Positions 49,151-57,969 are shown, counted from the first letter of the stretch. The stretch: 64,000 bases of DNA from an uncultured Prevotellaceae bacterium (GCA_902776545.1 CACYQO010000002.1:1-64000), one strand, 5' to 3'. The notes: a model not told the origin generated them from the letters alone. Numbers and translations: made by a program.

Positions 49151-49225
49151 TTAGAGATCAACAAACAGGGTTATTCCTATCTCCTCGGCTTCCTTCACAA
49201 GGCGTTCAATCTCATGCTCAATGTT
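49151..49225 (-). pseudogene. short coding remnant on the minus strand
   Basis: Read on the minus strand, about 24 codons give NIEHEIERLVKEAEEIGIT, then LFVDL and a stop. An in-frame stop lies just upstream and there is no start codon. It reads like the C-terminal end of a lost gene; the family is not recognised. The rest of 49131-49350 is empty except for the promoter at 49290. Confidence 0.3.
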
Positions 49226-49289
49226 CCTAATTTACGTTAAATCCTAAAGAAATGTTTTTGGGAGACTTGCCCCATCGAAAATAATGTTG

Positions 49290-49297
49290 TATATTTG
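49290..49297 (+). promoter_or_regulatory. -7 box for the debranching-enzyme operon
   Basis: TATATTTG followed by CACGG, with a TTGCC at about 49267 as -33. ATG 49351 is 53 bases downstream. Confidence 0.65.
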
Positions 49298-49350
49298 CAC
49301 GGAAAATAGAAAAAAGAATTCCGCGGTAATTACGAACTAATAAGAGATTC

Positions 49351-51510
49351 ATGCAAAGAGTAGACTTATTTCCGACTCATGAGTATCAGGGGCTGAAGTT
49401 GCGTACCGGCCGGCCGTATCCCTTCGGGGCAATGGTCATCGGTAATGCGGTGAACTTCTCCATATACTCCCGTTATGCCACAGACTGCACACTGGTGCTC
49501 TTCCACAACCATGAGGAGGAACCCTTTGTGGAGATCCCCTTCTTCAGGGAGTTCCGCCTGGGCAACGTGTTTTCGATGATGGTGTTCGACCTTGACTATG
49601 AGAATATTGAATACGGCTTTCGCATGGACGGTCCCTTCGACCCACAGCAGGGGCATCGGTTCGACAAGACGAAGATACTGATGGATCCCTACTCAAAACT
49701 CATCGTGGGCCGTGACGTGTGGGGCAAGCAGCCCGACTGGAACAACAAGTACCAGTATCGTTCACGTGTGGTCTTCGATGACTTTGACTGGGGGGATGAC
49801 CTTCCTTTGGAAACCCCTGTCAACGATCTTGTCATCTACGAGATGCATGTGCGCAACTTTACGTGTGGTGCAGCCTCAGGCGTGAAGCATCCTGGAACGT
49901 TTGCCGGTATTGCCGAGAAGATTCCATATCTGAAGGAGCTGGGCGTGAACTGTGTAGAGCTGATGCCCATTCATGAGTTCGACGAGTTTGAGAACCATCG
50001 GCCTTCACCCGTTGACGGGCACATGCTTTACAACCTGTGGGGGTATAGTAATGTGGGTTTCTTCGCCCCCAAGGCTGCATATGCTGCGACGGGTAAGTTC
50101 TCCATGCAGGTGGACGAGCTGAAGAACCTGGTCAAGCAGTTGCATGCCAACGGTATTGAGGTGATTCTCGACGTGGTGTTCAACCATACTGCAGAAGGTA
50201 ACGAAAATGGGCCGTATATCTCCTACAGAGGTATCGACAACAAGACCTACTACATGCTGACCCCGGATGGCAGCTACTTCAACTTCAGTGGATGCGGTAA
50301 CACGCTGAACTGCAATAATCCCAACGTACGCGATATGATTGTGGAAAGTCTGCGCTACTGGGTGACTGACTATCATGTGGACGGATTCCGCTTCGATCTT
50401 GCCGCGATCCTCGGACGTGACCAGAATGGCAATCCGATGGCGAATCCTCCGTTGCTGGAGTCACTGGCTCACGACCCGATTCTCGGTAAGACCAAGCTGA
50501 TTGCCGAGGCTTGGGATGCCGGCGGGCTCTATCAGGTGGGATCATTCCCCTCATGGGGGCGTTGGGCAGAATGGAACGGAAAGTTCCGTGATGCCATGCG
50601 GCGTTTCCTGAAGAGCGACGAGTATGTGCTCGACGATGTGAAGGAGCGTATCATCGGCTCCCCCGACCTCTATGCCTCACAGAACCGTGGCATCAAGGCC
50701 AGCGTGAACTTCATCACCGCCCACGACGGCTTTACGATGATGGACCTCGTGTCGTACAACGGCAAGCACAACGAGGCCAATGGCGAGGACAACCGCGACG
50801 GTGAGGACCGCAACAACAGCTGGAACTGCGGCTGGGAAGGTGAGTGCGACGATGAGTGCGTCAACAACCTGCGCCACAAGCAGATCAAGAATGCCGTGAC
50901 GATGCTGATGACCAGCCAGGGCATTCCCATGGTGCTCTCGGGCGACGAGATGGGCAACACGCAGTGGGGTAACAACAATGCCTACTGTCAGGACAACGAA
51001 ATCGCCTGGCTCGACTGGAACAACCTGGAGAAGAATGCCGACCTCTTCAACTTCTTCAAGAAAATCATCAAGTTCCGCATGATGCACAAGGTGCTGCGTT
51101 ACGACGAGCATCTCAGTCACAATGATTATCGCAATTTGGGCTATCCCGACTTCTCATGGCATGGCGTAAAAGCCTGGCAGCCGTGGACCGGCTATAACAA
51201 CCTGACGCTGGCATTCATGCTAAATGGGCATTATGCCGACGATGACGGTACTCCTGACGACTTCATCTATGTGGCCATGAACATGCACTGGGAGATGCAT
51301 GGCTTCGAACTGCCACAGTTGCCGGAGGAATACAAATGGCATGTGTTTGCCAACACCGAAATGGCTCCTCCCGATGATGTTTGCGACCCGGGTGAGGAAC
51401 CCCTCGTGGAGAACCAGGGCGAAGTGCTCGTGGGCGGTCGTTCCATTATGGTATTGGTAGGCAAGAAGCCAGTCCTGAAGAAAAAAAGCAAAAAGGTGAA
51501 AAATGATTGA
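49351..51510 (+). CDS. glgX: glycogen debranching enzyme (GlgX/isoamylase-like, GH13)
   Basis: The 719-residue enzyme has an N-terminal CBM48-like domain (FGAMVIGNAVNFSIYSRYAT) and a GH13 barrel. The catalytic residues are D349 (DGFRFDLAA), E386 (LIAEAWDAGG) and D459 (TAHDGFT); ILDVVFNHTAEGN is conserved region I. It cleaves alpha-1,6 branches in glycogen or starch-derived glucans. It has no signal peptide, so it is cytoplasmic. The 3' end (KKKSKKVKN) is encoded by an A-rich AAAAAGGTGAAAA repeat word and overlaps the next gene by eight bases. Confidence 0.92.
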   Translation: MQRVDLFPTHEYQGLKLRTGRPYPFGAMVIGNAVNFSIYSRYATDCTLVLFHNHEEEPFVEIPFFREFRLGNVFSMMVFDLDYENIEYGFRMDGPFDPQQGHRFDKTKILMDPYSKLIVGRDVWGKQPDWNNKYQYRSRVVFDDFDWGDDLPLETPVNDLVIYEMHVRNFTCGAASGVKHPGTFAGIAEKIPYLKELGVNCVELMPIHEFDEFENHRPSPVDGHMLYNLWGYSNVGFFAPKAAYAATGKFSMQVDELKNLVKQLHANGIEVILDVVFNHTAEGNENGPYISYRGIDNKTYYMLTPDGSYFNFSGCGNTLNCNNPNVRDMIVESLRYWVTDYHVDGFRFDLAAILGRDQNGNPMANPPLLESLAHDPILGKTKLIAEAWDAGGLYQVGSFPSWGRWAEWNGKFRDAMRRFLKSDEYVLDDVKERIIGSPDLYASQNRGIKASVNFITAHDGFTMMDLVSYNGKHNEANGEDNRDGEDRNNSWNCGWEGECDDECVNNLRHKQIKNAVTMLMTSQGIPMVLSGDEMGNTQWGNNNAYCQDNEIAWLDWNNLEKNADLFNFFKKIIKFRMMHKVLRYDEHLSHNDYRNLGYPDFSWHGVKAWQPWTGYNNLTLAFMLNGHYADDDGTPDDFIYVAMNMHWEMHGFELPQLPEEYKWHVFANTEMAPPDDVCDPGEEPLVENQGEVLVGGRSIMVLVGKKPVLKKKSKKVKND

Positions 51511-52426
51511 TTTAGAGAAATGTACCCTGGCCGTCTGCGAGATAGCACGACGGGCTGGGGCGTATATCAGGGAGGAACGGAGTAAGTTCTCCCTTGAGAG
51601 CGTGGAGCGGAAGCATGCGCATGATTATGTGTCGTATGTGGATAAAGGATCGGAACGGCTGATAGTCAGTGCGTTGCGGGAACTGTTGCCTGAGGCCGGA
51701 TTTATTACGGAGGAAGGTACGGCTGATTTCGAAGGTACGGGGGTGCGGGGGTGCGGTGGCGCGAGAAATGACTGCGGCAGGAGTAATCTCGTACCTCCGT
51801 ACCCCCGCACCCCCGTGCCTCCCCCTCTTTGGGTGGTGGATCCGCTGGACGGCACAACGAACTTTATTCATAAGTATGCGCCGTATGCTGTGAGCATTGC
51901 GCTGATGGAGGGGAAGGAGATATTGATTGGTGTGGTGTATGAGATATGTGCTGATGAATGCTTCTATGCCTGGAAGGGCGGCGGTGCATACCTGGAAGTG
52001 AAAAGTGAAGGAGTGAAAAGTGAAAAGTTGAGGACTGAGGAGCGTGGAGTGAGGAGTGAACGGCTGCATGTCAGCAGCCAGAAGATTCAGGATGCGCTGC
52101 TCTGTCTTCAACTGCCTTACAACAGCGATGCCTATAAGCCGACGATCAAACGACTGATAGATTCGTTCTATGGCCATGTAGGCAGCATCCGGATGTGCGG
52201 ATCGGCAGCGATGGCCCTCTGCTATGTGGCTTGCGGACGCCTCGACGGCTATGCCGAGCAGTACATCGGCCAGTGGGACTACATGGCTGGCAGTCTGATT
52301 GTGATGGAGGCAGGCGGTACGGTCACCGACTATTCCGGTTCTTCCGATTTCACTCAAGGCAACAGCGTCATCGCCACCAACGGCATCATCCAGCAAGACT
52401 TGCTAACGGTCGTCAAATCAGCATGA
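51503..52426 (+). CDS. inositol-monophosphatase-family phosphatase with two in-frame repeat insertions
   Basis: The family motifs are HDYVSYVDKGSERLIV, FITEEGT (metal Glu), VVDPLDGTTNFIHKYAPYAV (D-P-L-D-G-T) and GQWDYMAGSLIVMEAGG. The substrate could be inositol phosphate or 3'-phosphoadenosine phosphate. Between the metal Glu and DPLDGT lies a foreign peptide (TGVRGCGGARNDCGRS, then NLVPPYPRTPVPP) encoded by the G-rich element. A second insertion (EVKSEGVKSEKLRTEERGVR, then SERL) is encoded by AAAAGTGAA repeats. Without them the protein would be about 255 residues, normal for the family. Confidence 0.9.
   Translation: MIDLEKCTLAVCEIARRAGAYIREERSKFSLESVERKHAHDYVSYVDKGSERLIVSALRELLPEAGFITEEGTADFEGTGVRGCGGARNDCGRSNLVPPYPRTPVPPPLWVVDPLDGTTNFIHKYAPYAVSIALMEGKEILIGVVYEICADECFYAWKGGGAYLEVKSEGVKSEKLRTEERGVRSERLHVSSQKIQDALLCLQLPYNSDAYKPTIKRLIDSFYGHVGSIRMCGSAAMALCYVACGRLDGYAEQYIGQWDYMAGSLIVMEAGGTVTDYSGSSDFTQGNSVIATNGIIQQDLLTVVKSA
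51733..51829. repeat. G-rich inverted-repeat element, copy C (in frame in the inositol-phosphatase gene)
   Basis: Left arm GGTACGGGGGTGCGGGGGTG, then CGGTGGCGCGAGAA, the core CTGCGGCAG, and right arm TAATCTCGTACCTCCGTACC and CCCGCACCCCCG. The left arm is read one base out of phase relative to copies A and B. The right arm is in the same phase, so an internal length difference restores the frame. Confidence 0.8.
51997..52062. repeat. in-frame AAAAGTGAA/GGAGTGA repeat in the inositol-phosphatase gene
   Basis: Tandem GAAGTGAAAAGTGAAGGAGT and related units encode EVKSEGVKSEKL. The same word appears as reverse complement in the slyD-aroC gap. Confidence 0.75.
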
Positions 52427-54540
52427 AAAGGCTTCTGATGGGCTTGCTGCTGAGTCTGACTGTGCTGAATGCCAGAGCCCAGCAGACTGCATCCGACGAG
52501 GTGAATCGGTTGCAGGCCAGGATGTATAAACTCTATAGTGGCTATGATTACGATGAGTTCATCAGCGTCACCGACAGTCTGAAAGTGGCTGCAGAGGAGG
52601 CTGGCGACGATCGTATGTTCTACCGTGCCTGGGCGAACCAAGTGCTCTTCTCCAGTAATCGGCAGCGGCGCAGCAGGGCCATGCAGATTGCCAAGGAGAT
52701 GCAGGAACATGCCGTCAAGCAGGGCAACAAGTGGGGCATCTATAACGGACTCCACGTGGCGGCCTATGCCCATGAGCAAATGCAGAATCGTGAGGAGGCC
52801 ATCAAGGGATTCAAGAAGGCTGTCAACTACCTGCATGAATACTTGCCCAATGAGAGTGCGGCTTCCAGCCTGATAGAACTGGCGAAGATCTCTTATTTGC
52901 GAAGCCAAATGGAGAGCGCTATCCAATACGCTGAGCAGGCCATCCGTGAGCCTCAGTTGAATGCACTACACCGCCTGAATGCCTACTCTCTGATGTGTCT
53001 GTCGGCTGCCGATAGTGCCGCGTACCGCCCCAAGAACAGTGACTTCAGGACAGACTTCAACCGCTTTTATGCAGAGCGGGAGAAGGTCAAAGAGGCCTAT
53101 GGACGAGATGACATCTATGGCCAGAGGGTAGAGATACTAAAATGTATCCTTAACCGCCATTTCGATGAGGCTCTGCAAATTGCCTCCTCCATCCGTTCGC
53201 CGTTGACGCGCTACAATCTTGAGCGTCAAATCTATTTTCAGCAGAAGAACTATGAGAAGGCCTTCATGTCGCTGATTGCCTACATGAAAAATAAAGACTC
53301 CGTCAGCGAGGCGCGCAATTCGCATCTGCTGCTGGAGATGATCGCCTCGATGGATGTGGGGCGCCTGGAGAACGAGCAGAAGGAACTGAAACTGCGCAAC
53401 CAGGCGCTACAATTGGAGAACCTGGCCAGCGACTTGGAACAGGAGCGGCTGGAGGAAGAGGCGCTGCAGCTGAACCTGAAGAACAAGGAGGTGGAGTTGC
53501 AGAATGCTGCTGTCCGACTGCAGAACGACAGCCTCGACAAGCATAACAAGAACCTGCAGATCAGCGAATACGAGTCGAAGATGGCAGCGCAGGAACAGGC
53601 CGCTCGGGCTCGCAGGATCTTCACCACGTCGGTCATCGCCATCGCTGCACTCATCATCCTGGCCCTCGCCTTCATCCTTTGGCGTAGGAACTTGAATGCC
53701 CGCCGCCTGAGGCGCATGAACGAACAACTGCAGGAGGCCAACACGAACCTGAAGACGGCCTACGACCAGTTGGAAGAGGCAACGACGGCTAAGGAGCGTA
53801 TAGAGAGCGAACTGCGCATCGCAAGGGATATACAGATGGGGATGGTGCCAAGCCTGTTCCCTCAGCACCGTCATTTCGACATCTATGGCATGCTGAAGCC
53901 GGCCAAGGAGGTGGGAGGCGACCTCTACGACTTCTTCATCCAGAACAACAAGCTCTATTTCTGTATTGGCGATGTCAGCGGCAAGGGCATACCGGCCTCA
54001 CTCTTCATGTCGGTGATTGTCAACCTGTTCCGTATGGTGGCCAAGGAGGGATTCCCGCCGGAATATATTGCTACGCGGCTTAACGAGACCGTGTCGGAGA
54101 ATAATGAGAACGGCATGTTCTGCACCATGTTCATCGGAGAAATCGACGTGCAAAGCGGCAAGCTCCTGTACTGTAATGCCGGTCACAATCCACCAGTGAT
54201 GATGGCCCGCGGACTGAACAGCACCACTCCCACAAACCCCGTATTCATAGAAATGGAGGCGAATGCTCCCATCGGCCTGTGGCCGGAACTGGTGTTCAAA
54301 GGCGGGGTCATCGAGCATATCAAGGGCAGGCCTCTGTTCCTATATACTGACGGACTGTCGGAGGCAGAGGATGTTGAGCAGTTGCAGTTTGGCGATGACC
54401 ATATCCTCGATGTCATTGCCAGCCAGCCCTTTACGGGAGCCAGGCAGCTGGTGGAACGTTTGTCGGAGAGCGTCAGGCAGCATGTGGGTGACGCCCCGCA
54501 GAGCGACGACCTCACGATGCTCTGCATCATGTGCAGTTAA
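52423..54540 (+). CDS. TPR-containing membrane SpoIIE-type protein phosphatase, second copy
   Basis: ATG 52423 overlaps the preceding stop (ATGA) and opens a signal/anchor (LLMGLLLSLTVLNARA); a longer frame from 52195 would only read the previous gene out of frame. The 705-residue protein has periplasmic TPR-like helices, a long coiled coil (about 355-395) and a membrane helix near 400-422 (VIAIAALIILALAFILW). A linker (YDQLEEATTAKERIESELRI) almost identical to that of the other phosphatase leads into a SpoIIE domain (IGDVSGKGIPASLFMS, LYTDGLSEAED, SDDLTMLCI). It is likely part of the glgX operon. Confidence 0.9.
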   Translation: MKRLLMGLLLSLTVLNARAQQTASDEVNRLQARMYKLYSGYDYDEFISVTDSLKVAAEEAGDDRMFYRAWANQVLFSSNRQRRSRAMQIAKEMQEHAVKQGNKWGIYNGLHVAAYAHEQMQNREEAIKGFKKAVNYLHEYLPNESAASSLIELAKISYLRSQMESAIQYAEQAIREPQLNALHRLNAYSLMCLSAADSAAYRPKNSDFRTDFNRFYAEREKVKEAYGRDDIYGQRVEILKCILNRHFDEALQIASSIRSPLTRYNLERQIYFQQKNYEKAFMSLIAYMKNKDSVSEARNSHLLLEMIASMDVGRLENEQKELKLRNQALQLENLASDLEQERLEEEALQLNLKNKEVELQNAAVRLQNDSLDKHNKNLQISEYESKMAAQEQAARARRIFTTSVIAIAALIILALAFILWRRNLNARRLRRMNEQLQEANTNLKTAYDQLEEATTAKERIESELRIARDIQMGMVPSLFPQHRHFDIYGMLKPAKEVGGDLYDFFIQNNKLYFCIGDVSGKGIPASLFMSVIVNLFRMVAKEGFPPEYIATRLNETVSENNENGMFCTMFIGEIDVQSGKLLYCNAGHNPPVMMARGLNSTTPTNPVFIEMEANAPIGLWPELVFKGGVIEHIKGRPLFLYTDGLSEAEDVEQLQFGDDHILDVIASQPFTGARQLVERLSESVRQHVGDAPQSDDLTMLCIMCS

Positions 54541-54844
54541 GTCAAAGTATTTCGACCGTAACAACCTGACGTCCTTTAAGGAGAAAGTTGACACGATGGT
54601 AGCCCAGACCCCGGAACTACGTAAGATGTCCATTCACATCGGCTCACTCAGTAAGGAGGATATGTAAAAATGATACCTATCTTGTCTGCCTGAATAGCGA
54701 CAAAGTGCGCCAAGGCGACAAATCAGGCAAGACCCCTCAAAATCTGTCATGCCATAACGATTATTATATCTTTTTTCTCGAAATTTTCCTTAGTTTCATA
54801 AATATTGTGTATCTTTGCACATTAGAAACTTAAAGCAATTCAAA
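54541..54844 (+). other. intergenic stretch with a coding-like remnant and the cas promoter
   Basis: Positions about 54543-54667 read in one frame as KSKYFDRNNLTSFKEKVDTM, then VAQTPELRKMSIHIGSLSKE, and a stop. There is no separate credible start, so this may be the tail of a lost gene; the family is not recognised. Around 54681-54735 an imperfect inverted pair (GTCTGCCTGA and TCAGGCAAGAC) could end the upstream transcript. Confidence 0.35.
54810..54817 (+). promoter_or_regulatory. -7 box upstream of the cas operon
   Basis: TATCTTTG followed by CACATTAGA lies 227 bases before cas3 and 28 bases before the first small frame. It is the only good promoter-like site seen ahead of cas3. Confidence 0.6.
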
Positions 54845-54922
54845 ATGCGAAAAGAAACGAGAGCACTGGAAAAGGAACAGCTTTATCCGAAGTTTGTGAA
54901 TTTCGGACTTTATGTACAATGA
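54845..54922 (+). CDS. 25-residue small frame upstream of cas3
   Basis: ATG to TGA, reading MRKETRALEKEQLYPKFVNF, then GLYVQ. The E-K-E-Q-L-Y-P-K-F piece resembles a linker found in HTH-PDDEXK nucleases, so it could be a nuclease-gene fragment. Equally, it may be a small leader frame of the cas transcript. It overlaps the next short frame region at an ATGA. Confidence 0.35.
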   Translation: MRKETRALEKEQLYPKFVNFGLYVQ

Positions 54923-54929
54923 GACGATT

Positions 54930-55040
54930 ATGAGTGAACAATCAGTTGCTATTAAAACACAGGAAATAACGATATCACACATCGGCAACAATGGTGCTGT
55001 TCAGACAAATATATGCGCCCACAAACCAATCATATATTGA
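54930..55040 (+). CDS. 36-residue small frame upstream of cas3
   Basis: ATG 54930 to TGA 55040, reading MSEQSVAIKTQEITISHIGN, then NGAVQTNICAHKPIIY. It ends four bases before the cas3 start. It has no recognised domain. It may be a real small protein at the head of the cas transcript or a remnant. Confidence 0.35.
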   Translation: MSEQSVAIKTQEITISHIGNNGAVQTNICAHKPIIY

Positions 55041-55043
55041 CAA

Positions 55044-57218
55044 ATGAATAAAAAAGAGTACATAGCCCACTCAGAGAACTTAAGTGGCGTAATACAAACA
55101 ATGAAGGAGCATAGCTTTGGCGTTGGTAAATTCATGAGAGAATTTGCCCTATCGGAGTCTTTTGCTGATTTGTATGAATTTTGTGGGCTAATACATGATA
55201 TAGGAAAGTACTCGAGTGACTTTCAAAAACACATTTTAGGTGAGAATAATAAAGTAAGGCATTCTATTTACGGTGCTATCTTAGCCATGAATCAGTCAAT
55301 GTTAGAAGTTGCATTGCCTGTTTATGGGCATCATTCTGGATTGCCTGATCGCCCAGATATGCTTTTGGATATAAGGGCAGAACTGAGTACCCCTAAGACA
55401 ATCTGTGACGAAATCATAAAGAGGTGGAAGGAAGATACAGATCATCCGGTAATAATGCCTGATGACGATCTCTTTCAAGTTATTCCAGATGTTCTTCAGA
55501 AAGAATTGTTTGTAAGAATGCTTTTTAGTTCACTGGTAGATGCTGATAGCCTTGACACAGAAATGCATTTTTGTGAAGATAGATTTAATGCGCGCACTAA
55601 TCTGTCGCTGAATGCAGAATTTTTGATCAACCAATTGCAGCAAAAGCGTTTTATTCCATTTATGAATGATTGGGATCAGAGTAATCGACCTATCAATAAA
55701 CTTCGAAATTCTGTACGCGAATATGCAGAATCAAAAGCTGATCTTCCTCAGGGATTCTTTTCTCTGACTCTTCCTACTGGAACAGGAAAAACGCTTTGTA
55801 GTATCAATTGGGCACTGCATCATGCCCTCTGTCACAAAAACATAAAGAGAATCATTGTTGTCTTACCGTTTATAAGTATCATCGACCAAACTGCTGAGGA
55901 ACTAAAAGCTATTTTTAATGAAGAGGGTAATGATTTTGTGCTTGAACATCATTCTAACGTCATTTATGTAGATGAGAAAAATACTGATGAAAGTACACCT
56001 ATGCAATTGGCGACAGAAAATTGGAACTATCCCATCATCATTACCACTGCTGTACAATTCTTTGAGTCTCTTTTCTGTAACAAAAGATCTGCATGCAGAA
56101 AATTGCATAACATTCAAGATTCCGTTATCATCTTTGACGAGATACAAACCTTGCCGCTGAATATAACAGAACCATCACTTATTATGCTTGAAAACTTGCA
56201 ACAACTATGTAGATGTAGTGTTTTGTTTTGTACTGCTACCCAGCCCGATTTTAAAACAAGAAAAGGTTTTAGTGGCTTAAGCCAAATAGAGTCGTTGGTT
56301 GAAGACCCGCAATATGTTTATGAAGCAACAAAGCGTGTTGCCTATCTGCCACTAAATAATTATGCGCCATTGGCCATCTCAGAACTGGCAGATATGGTTA
56401 CAAAGAAAGGAAAATCGGCACTCGTTGTATTTAACACGAAAAAGAAGGCCCGAATATTTTTTGACGAACTTAGGGGTATTGATGGTTACAAAGTATTTCA
56501 TCTGTCTACTACTATGTGCCCAGTTCATCGCAAGGAGACAATCCGCACAATTCGACATGCATTATCAACTAAAGAGCCTATTATTGTTAGCTCTACCCAA
56601 CTTATCGAAGCAGGTGTTGATATGGACTTTCCAACTGTATATAGGGAATTGGCACCATTGGAGTCTATTATACAATCGGCAGGAAGATGCAATAGAGAAG
56701 GAAAAATCGGTTTAGGAGATGTTTATTTGTTTTCTCTTACTGAGTCTGGACAGCCAAGTCAGGAATACCGTGCATGGTTGGAGTTTGCTAATCTGCTTTA
56801 TAGGGGAAATGAGGAAAAACTGTGTACTCACGACTTTTATGAGTACTATTATAGAGAACTCGTTAAGAACTATGCCCATACAGATAAGTACAATATTACA
56901 GAGGATAGAAAAAAACTATTGTTTCAAACAGTTGCAGATAAGTACAAAATTATAGAAAGCAAAAGCCATACACTTTTTGTTTATGACTATAATAGTGAAA
57001 GTAGACTATTATATACCCAAGTGAAGGACAAAGAATATCTGACTAAGCAAGAAAGGCAACAGGTTTCGCAGTATTGTGTTCAGGTATTTGATGATTTTAA
57101 GAAAAACAATGAGGCGTTTATCGTAAATGAGCGATGTGGACTGTCTGTATGGCATGGGGCGTATTCGCCAGACTTTGGCTTGCCGTTTATTGAAGATTTT
57201 AATGTTTTGATAAAATAA
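55044..57218 (+). CDS. cas3: Cas3, type I-C HD nuclease-helicase
   Basis: A 724-residue protein. The HD nuclease domain carries H51-D52 (LIHDIGKYSSDF) and a later H in YGHHSGLPDRPD. The helicase part has Walker A PTGTGKT (K249), motif II DEIQ (365-368; Q in place of the usual last H), SSTQLIEAGVDMDFP and QSAGRCNREG (motif VI). It degrades DNA once Cascade has bound a target. The order cas3-cas5-cas8c-cas7 and the size fit subtype I-C. Confidence 0.96.
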   Translation: MNKKEYIAHSENLSGVIQTMKEHSFGVGKFMREFALSESFADLYEFCGLIHDIGKYSSDFQKHILGENNKVRHSIYGAILAMNQSMLEVALPVYGHHSGLPDRPDMLLDIRAELSTPKTICDEIIKRWKEDTDHPVIMPDDDLFQVIPDVLQKELFVRMLFSSLVDADSLDTEMHFCEDRFNARTNLSLNAEFLINQLQQKRFIPFMNDWDQSNRPINKLRNSVREYAESKADLPQGFFSLTLPTGTGKTLCSINWALHHALCHKNIKRIIVVLPFISIIDQTAEELKAIFNEEGNDFVLEHHSNVIYVDEKNTDESTPMQLATENWNYPIIITTAVQFFESLFCNKRSACRKLHNIQDSVIIFDEIQTLPLNITEPSLIMLENLQQLCRCSVLFCTATQPDFKTRKGFSGLSQIESLVEDPQYVYEATKRVAYLPLNNYAPLAISELADMVTKKGKSALVVFNTKKKARIFFDELRGIDGYKVFHLSTTMCPVHRKETIRTIRHALSTKEPIIVSSTQLIEAGVDMDFPTVYRELAPLESIIQSAGRCNREGKIGLGDVYLFSLTESGQPSQEYRAWLEFANLLYRGNEEKLCTHDFYEYYYRELVKNYAHTDKYNITEDRKKLLFQTVADKYKIIESKSHTLFVYDYNSESRLLYTQVKDKEYLTKQERQQVSQYCVQVFDDFKKNNEAFIVNERCGLSVWHGAYSPDFGLPFIEDFNVLIK

Positions 57219-57231
57219 GAACTATATAATT

Positions 57232-57969
57232 ATGCTTGACAAAGAGACTATTAGACTAAAAGTAACAGGCGATTATGCGTGTTTCACTCGCCCTGATCTA
57301 AAGGTAGAGCGTATGAGTTACCCTTGCATGACACCATCTGCTGCTCGTGGTGTTTTGGAGGCTATACTTTGGAAAAAGGAGTTTCAATGGTTTATAAAGA
57401 GAATCATTGTGCTTAATCCTATCAAGTTTGCTTCAATAAAGAGAAACGAGATATCCAAAAGGCAGAATCCCAAAGGCGAACCAATTGAAATCACAGAGAA
57501 TCGTGTACAGCGAAATAGTATTGTATTAAAGGATGTGGCATACATTATAGAGGCTTCTGTATATGTGGATGAGGCTTTAATAAATAATACCAAAGACAGC
57601 GATAATCCTATTACGGTAATGAAATACCGTACTATGTTTGAGCGTAGGGTGAAGAAAGGACAATGCTGGCACCAGCCTTGCTTAGGTACAAGAGAGTTTG
57701 CAGCCGACTTTTCTATTCCTGATGAAAATGATGCGCCATTAGATTTTACCTATCCCATTGGTAGTATGTTCTACGACATGTATTATGACGAAAAGGGCAG
57801 GGCTGTACCAGAGTTCTTTTATGACGTGGCCATTGTAAGCGGAGTGCTTGAGTGCCCTGAGGATAAGGCAACGAAGATGCTGGGCTCTTCACACATTCTA
57901 CCCAAGATGTCTGATGACTATAACCGTGTGGTTTATGAGCACTATAAGGAAGAGGAGGCAGGACTATGA
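57232..57969 (+). CDS. cas5c: Cas5c (Cas5d), crRNA-processing subunit
   Basis: The 245-residue protein starts RLKVTGDYACFTRPDLKVER and has YPCMTPSAARGVLEAILWKK, the I-C Cas5 landmark, and CLGTREFAADFS. In type I-C, where Cas6 is absent, Cas5 cuts the pre-crRNA in the repeat and holds the 5' handle. No cas6 is present here, which fits. It overlaps cas8c by four bases. Confidence 0.95.
   Translation: MLDKETIRLKVTGDYACFTRPDLKVERMSYPCMTPSAARGVLEAILWKKEFQWFIKRIIVLNPIKFASIKRNEISKRQNPKGEPIEITENRVQRNSIVLKDVAYIIEASVYVDEALINNTKDSDNPITVMKYRTMFERRVKKGQCWHQPCLGTREFAADFSIPDENDAPLDFTYPIGSMFYDMYYDEKGRAVPEFFYDVAIVSGVLECPEDKATKMLGSSHILPKMSDDYNRVVYEHYKEEEAGL

Noticed and set aside
52195..52422. Longer N-terminus for the second SpoIIE protein
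   Set aside because: The extra 76 residues are Arg/His-rich out-of-frame readings of the inositol-phosphatase gene. ATG 52423 gives a proper signal segment and a coupled start.
56136..56147. DEIQ in place of DExH in Cas3 as a sign of inactivation
   Set aside because: Walker A, motif VI and the HD residues are intact, and Q at this place occurs in other Cas3 helicases as far as I recall.
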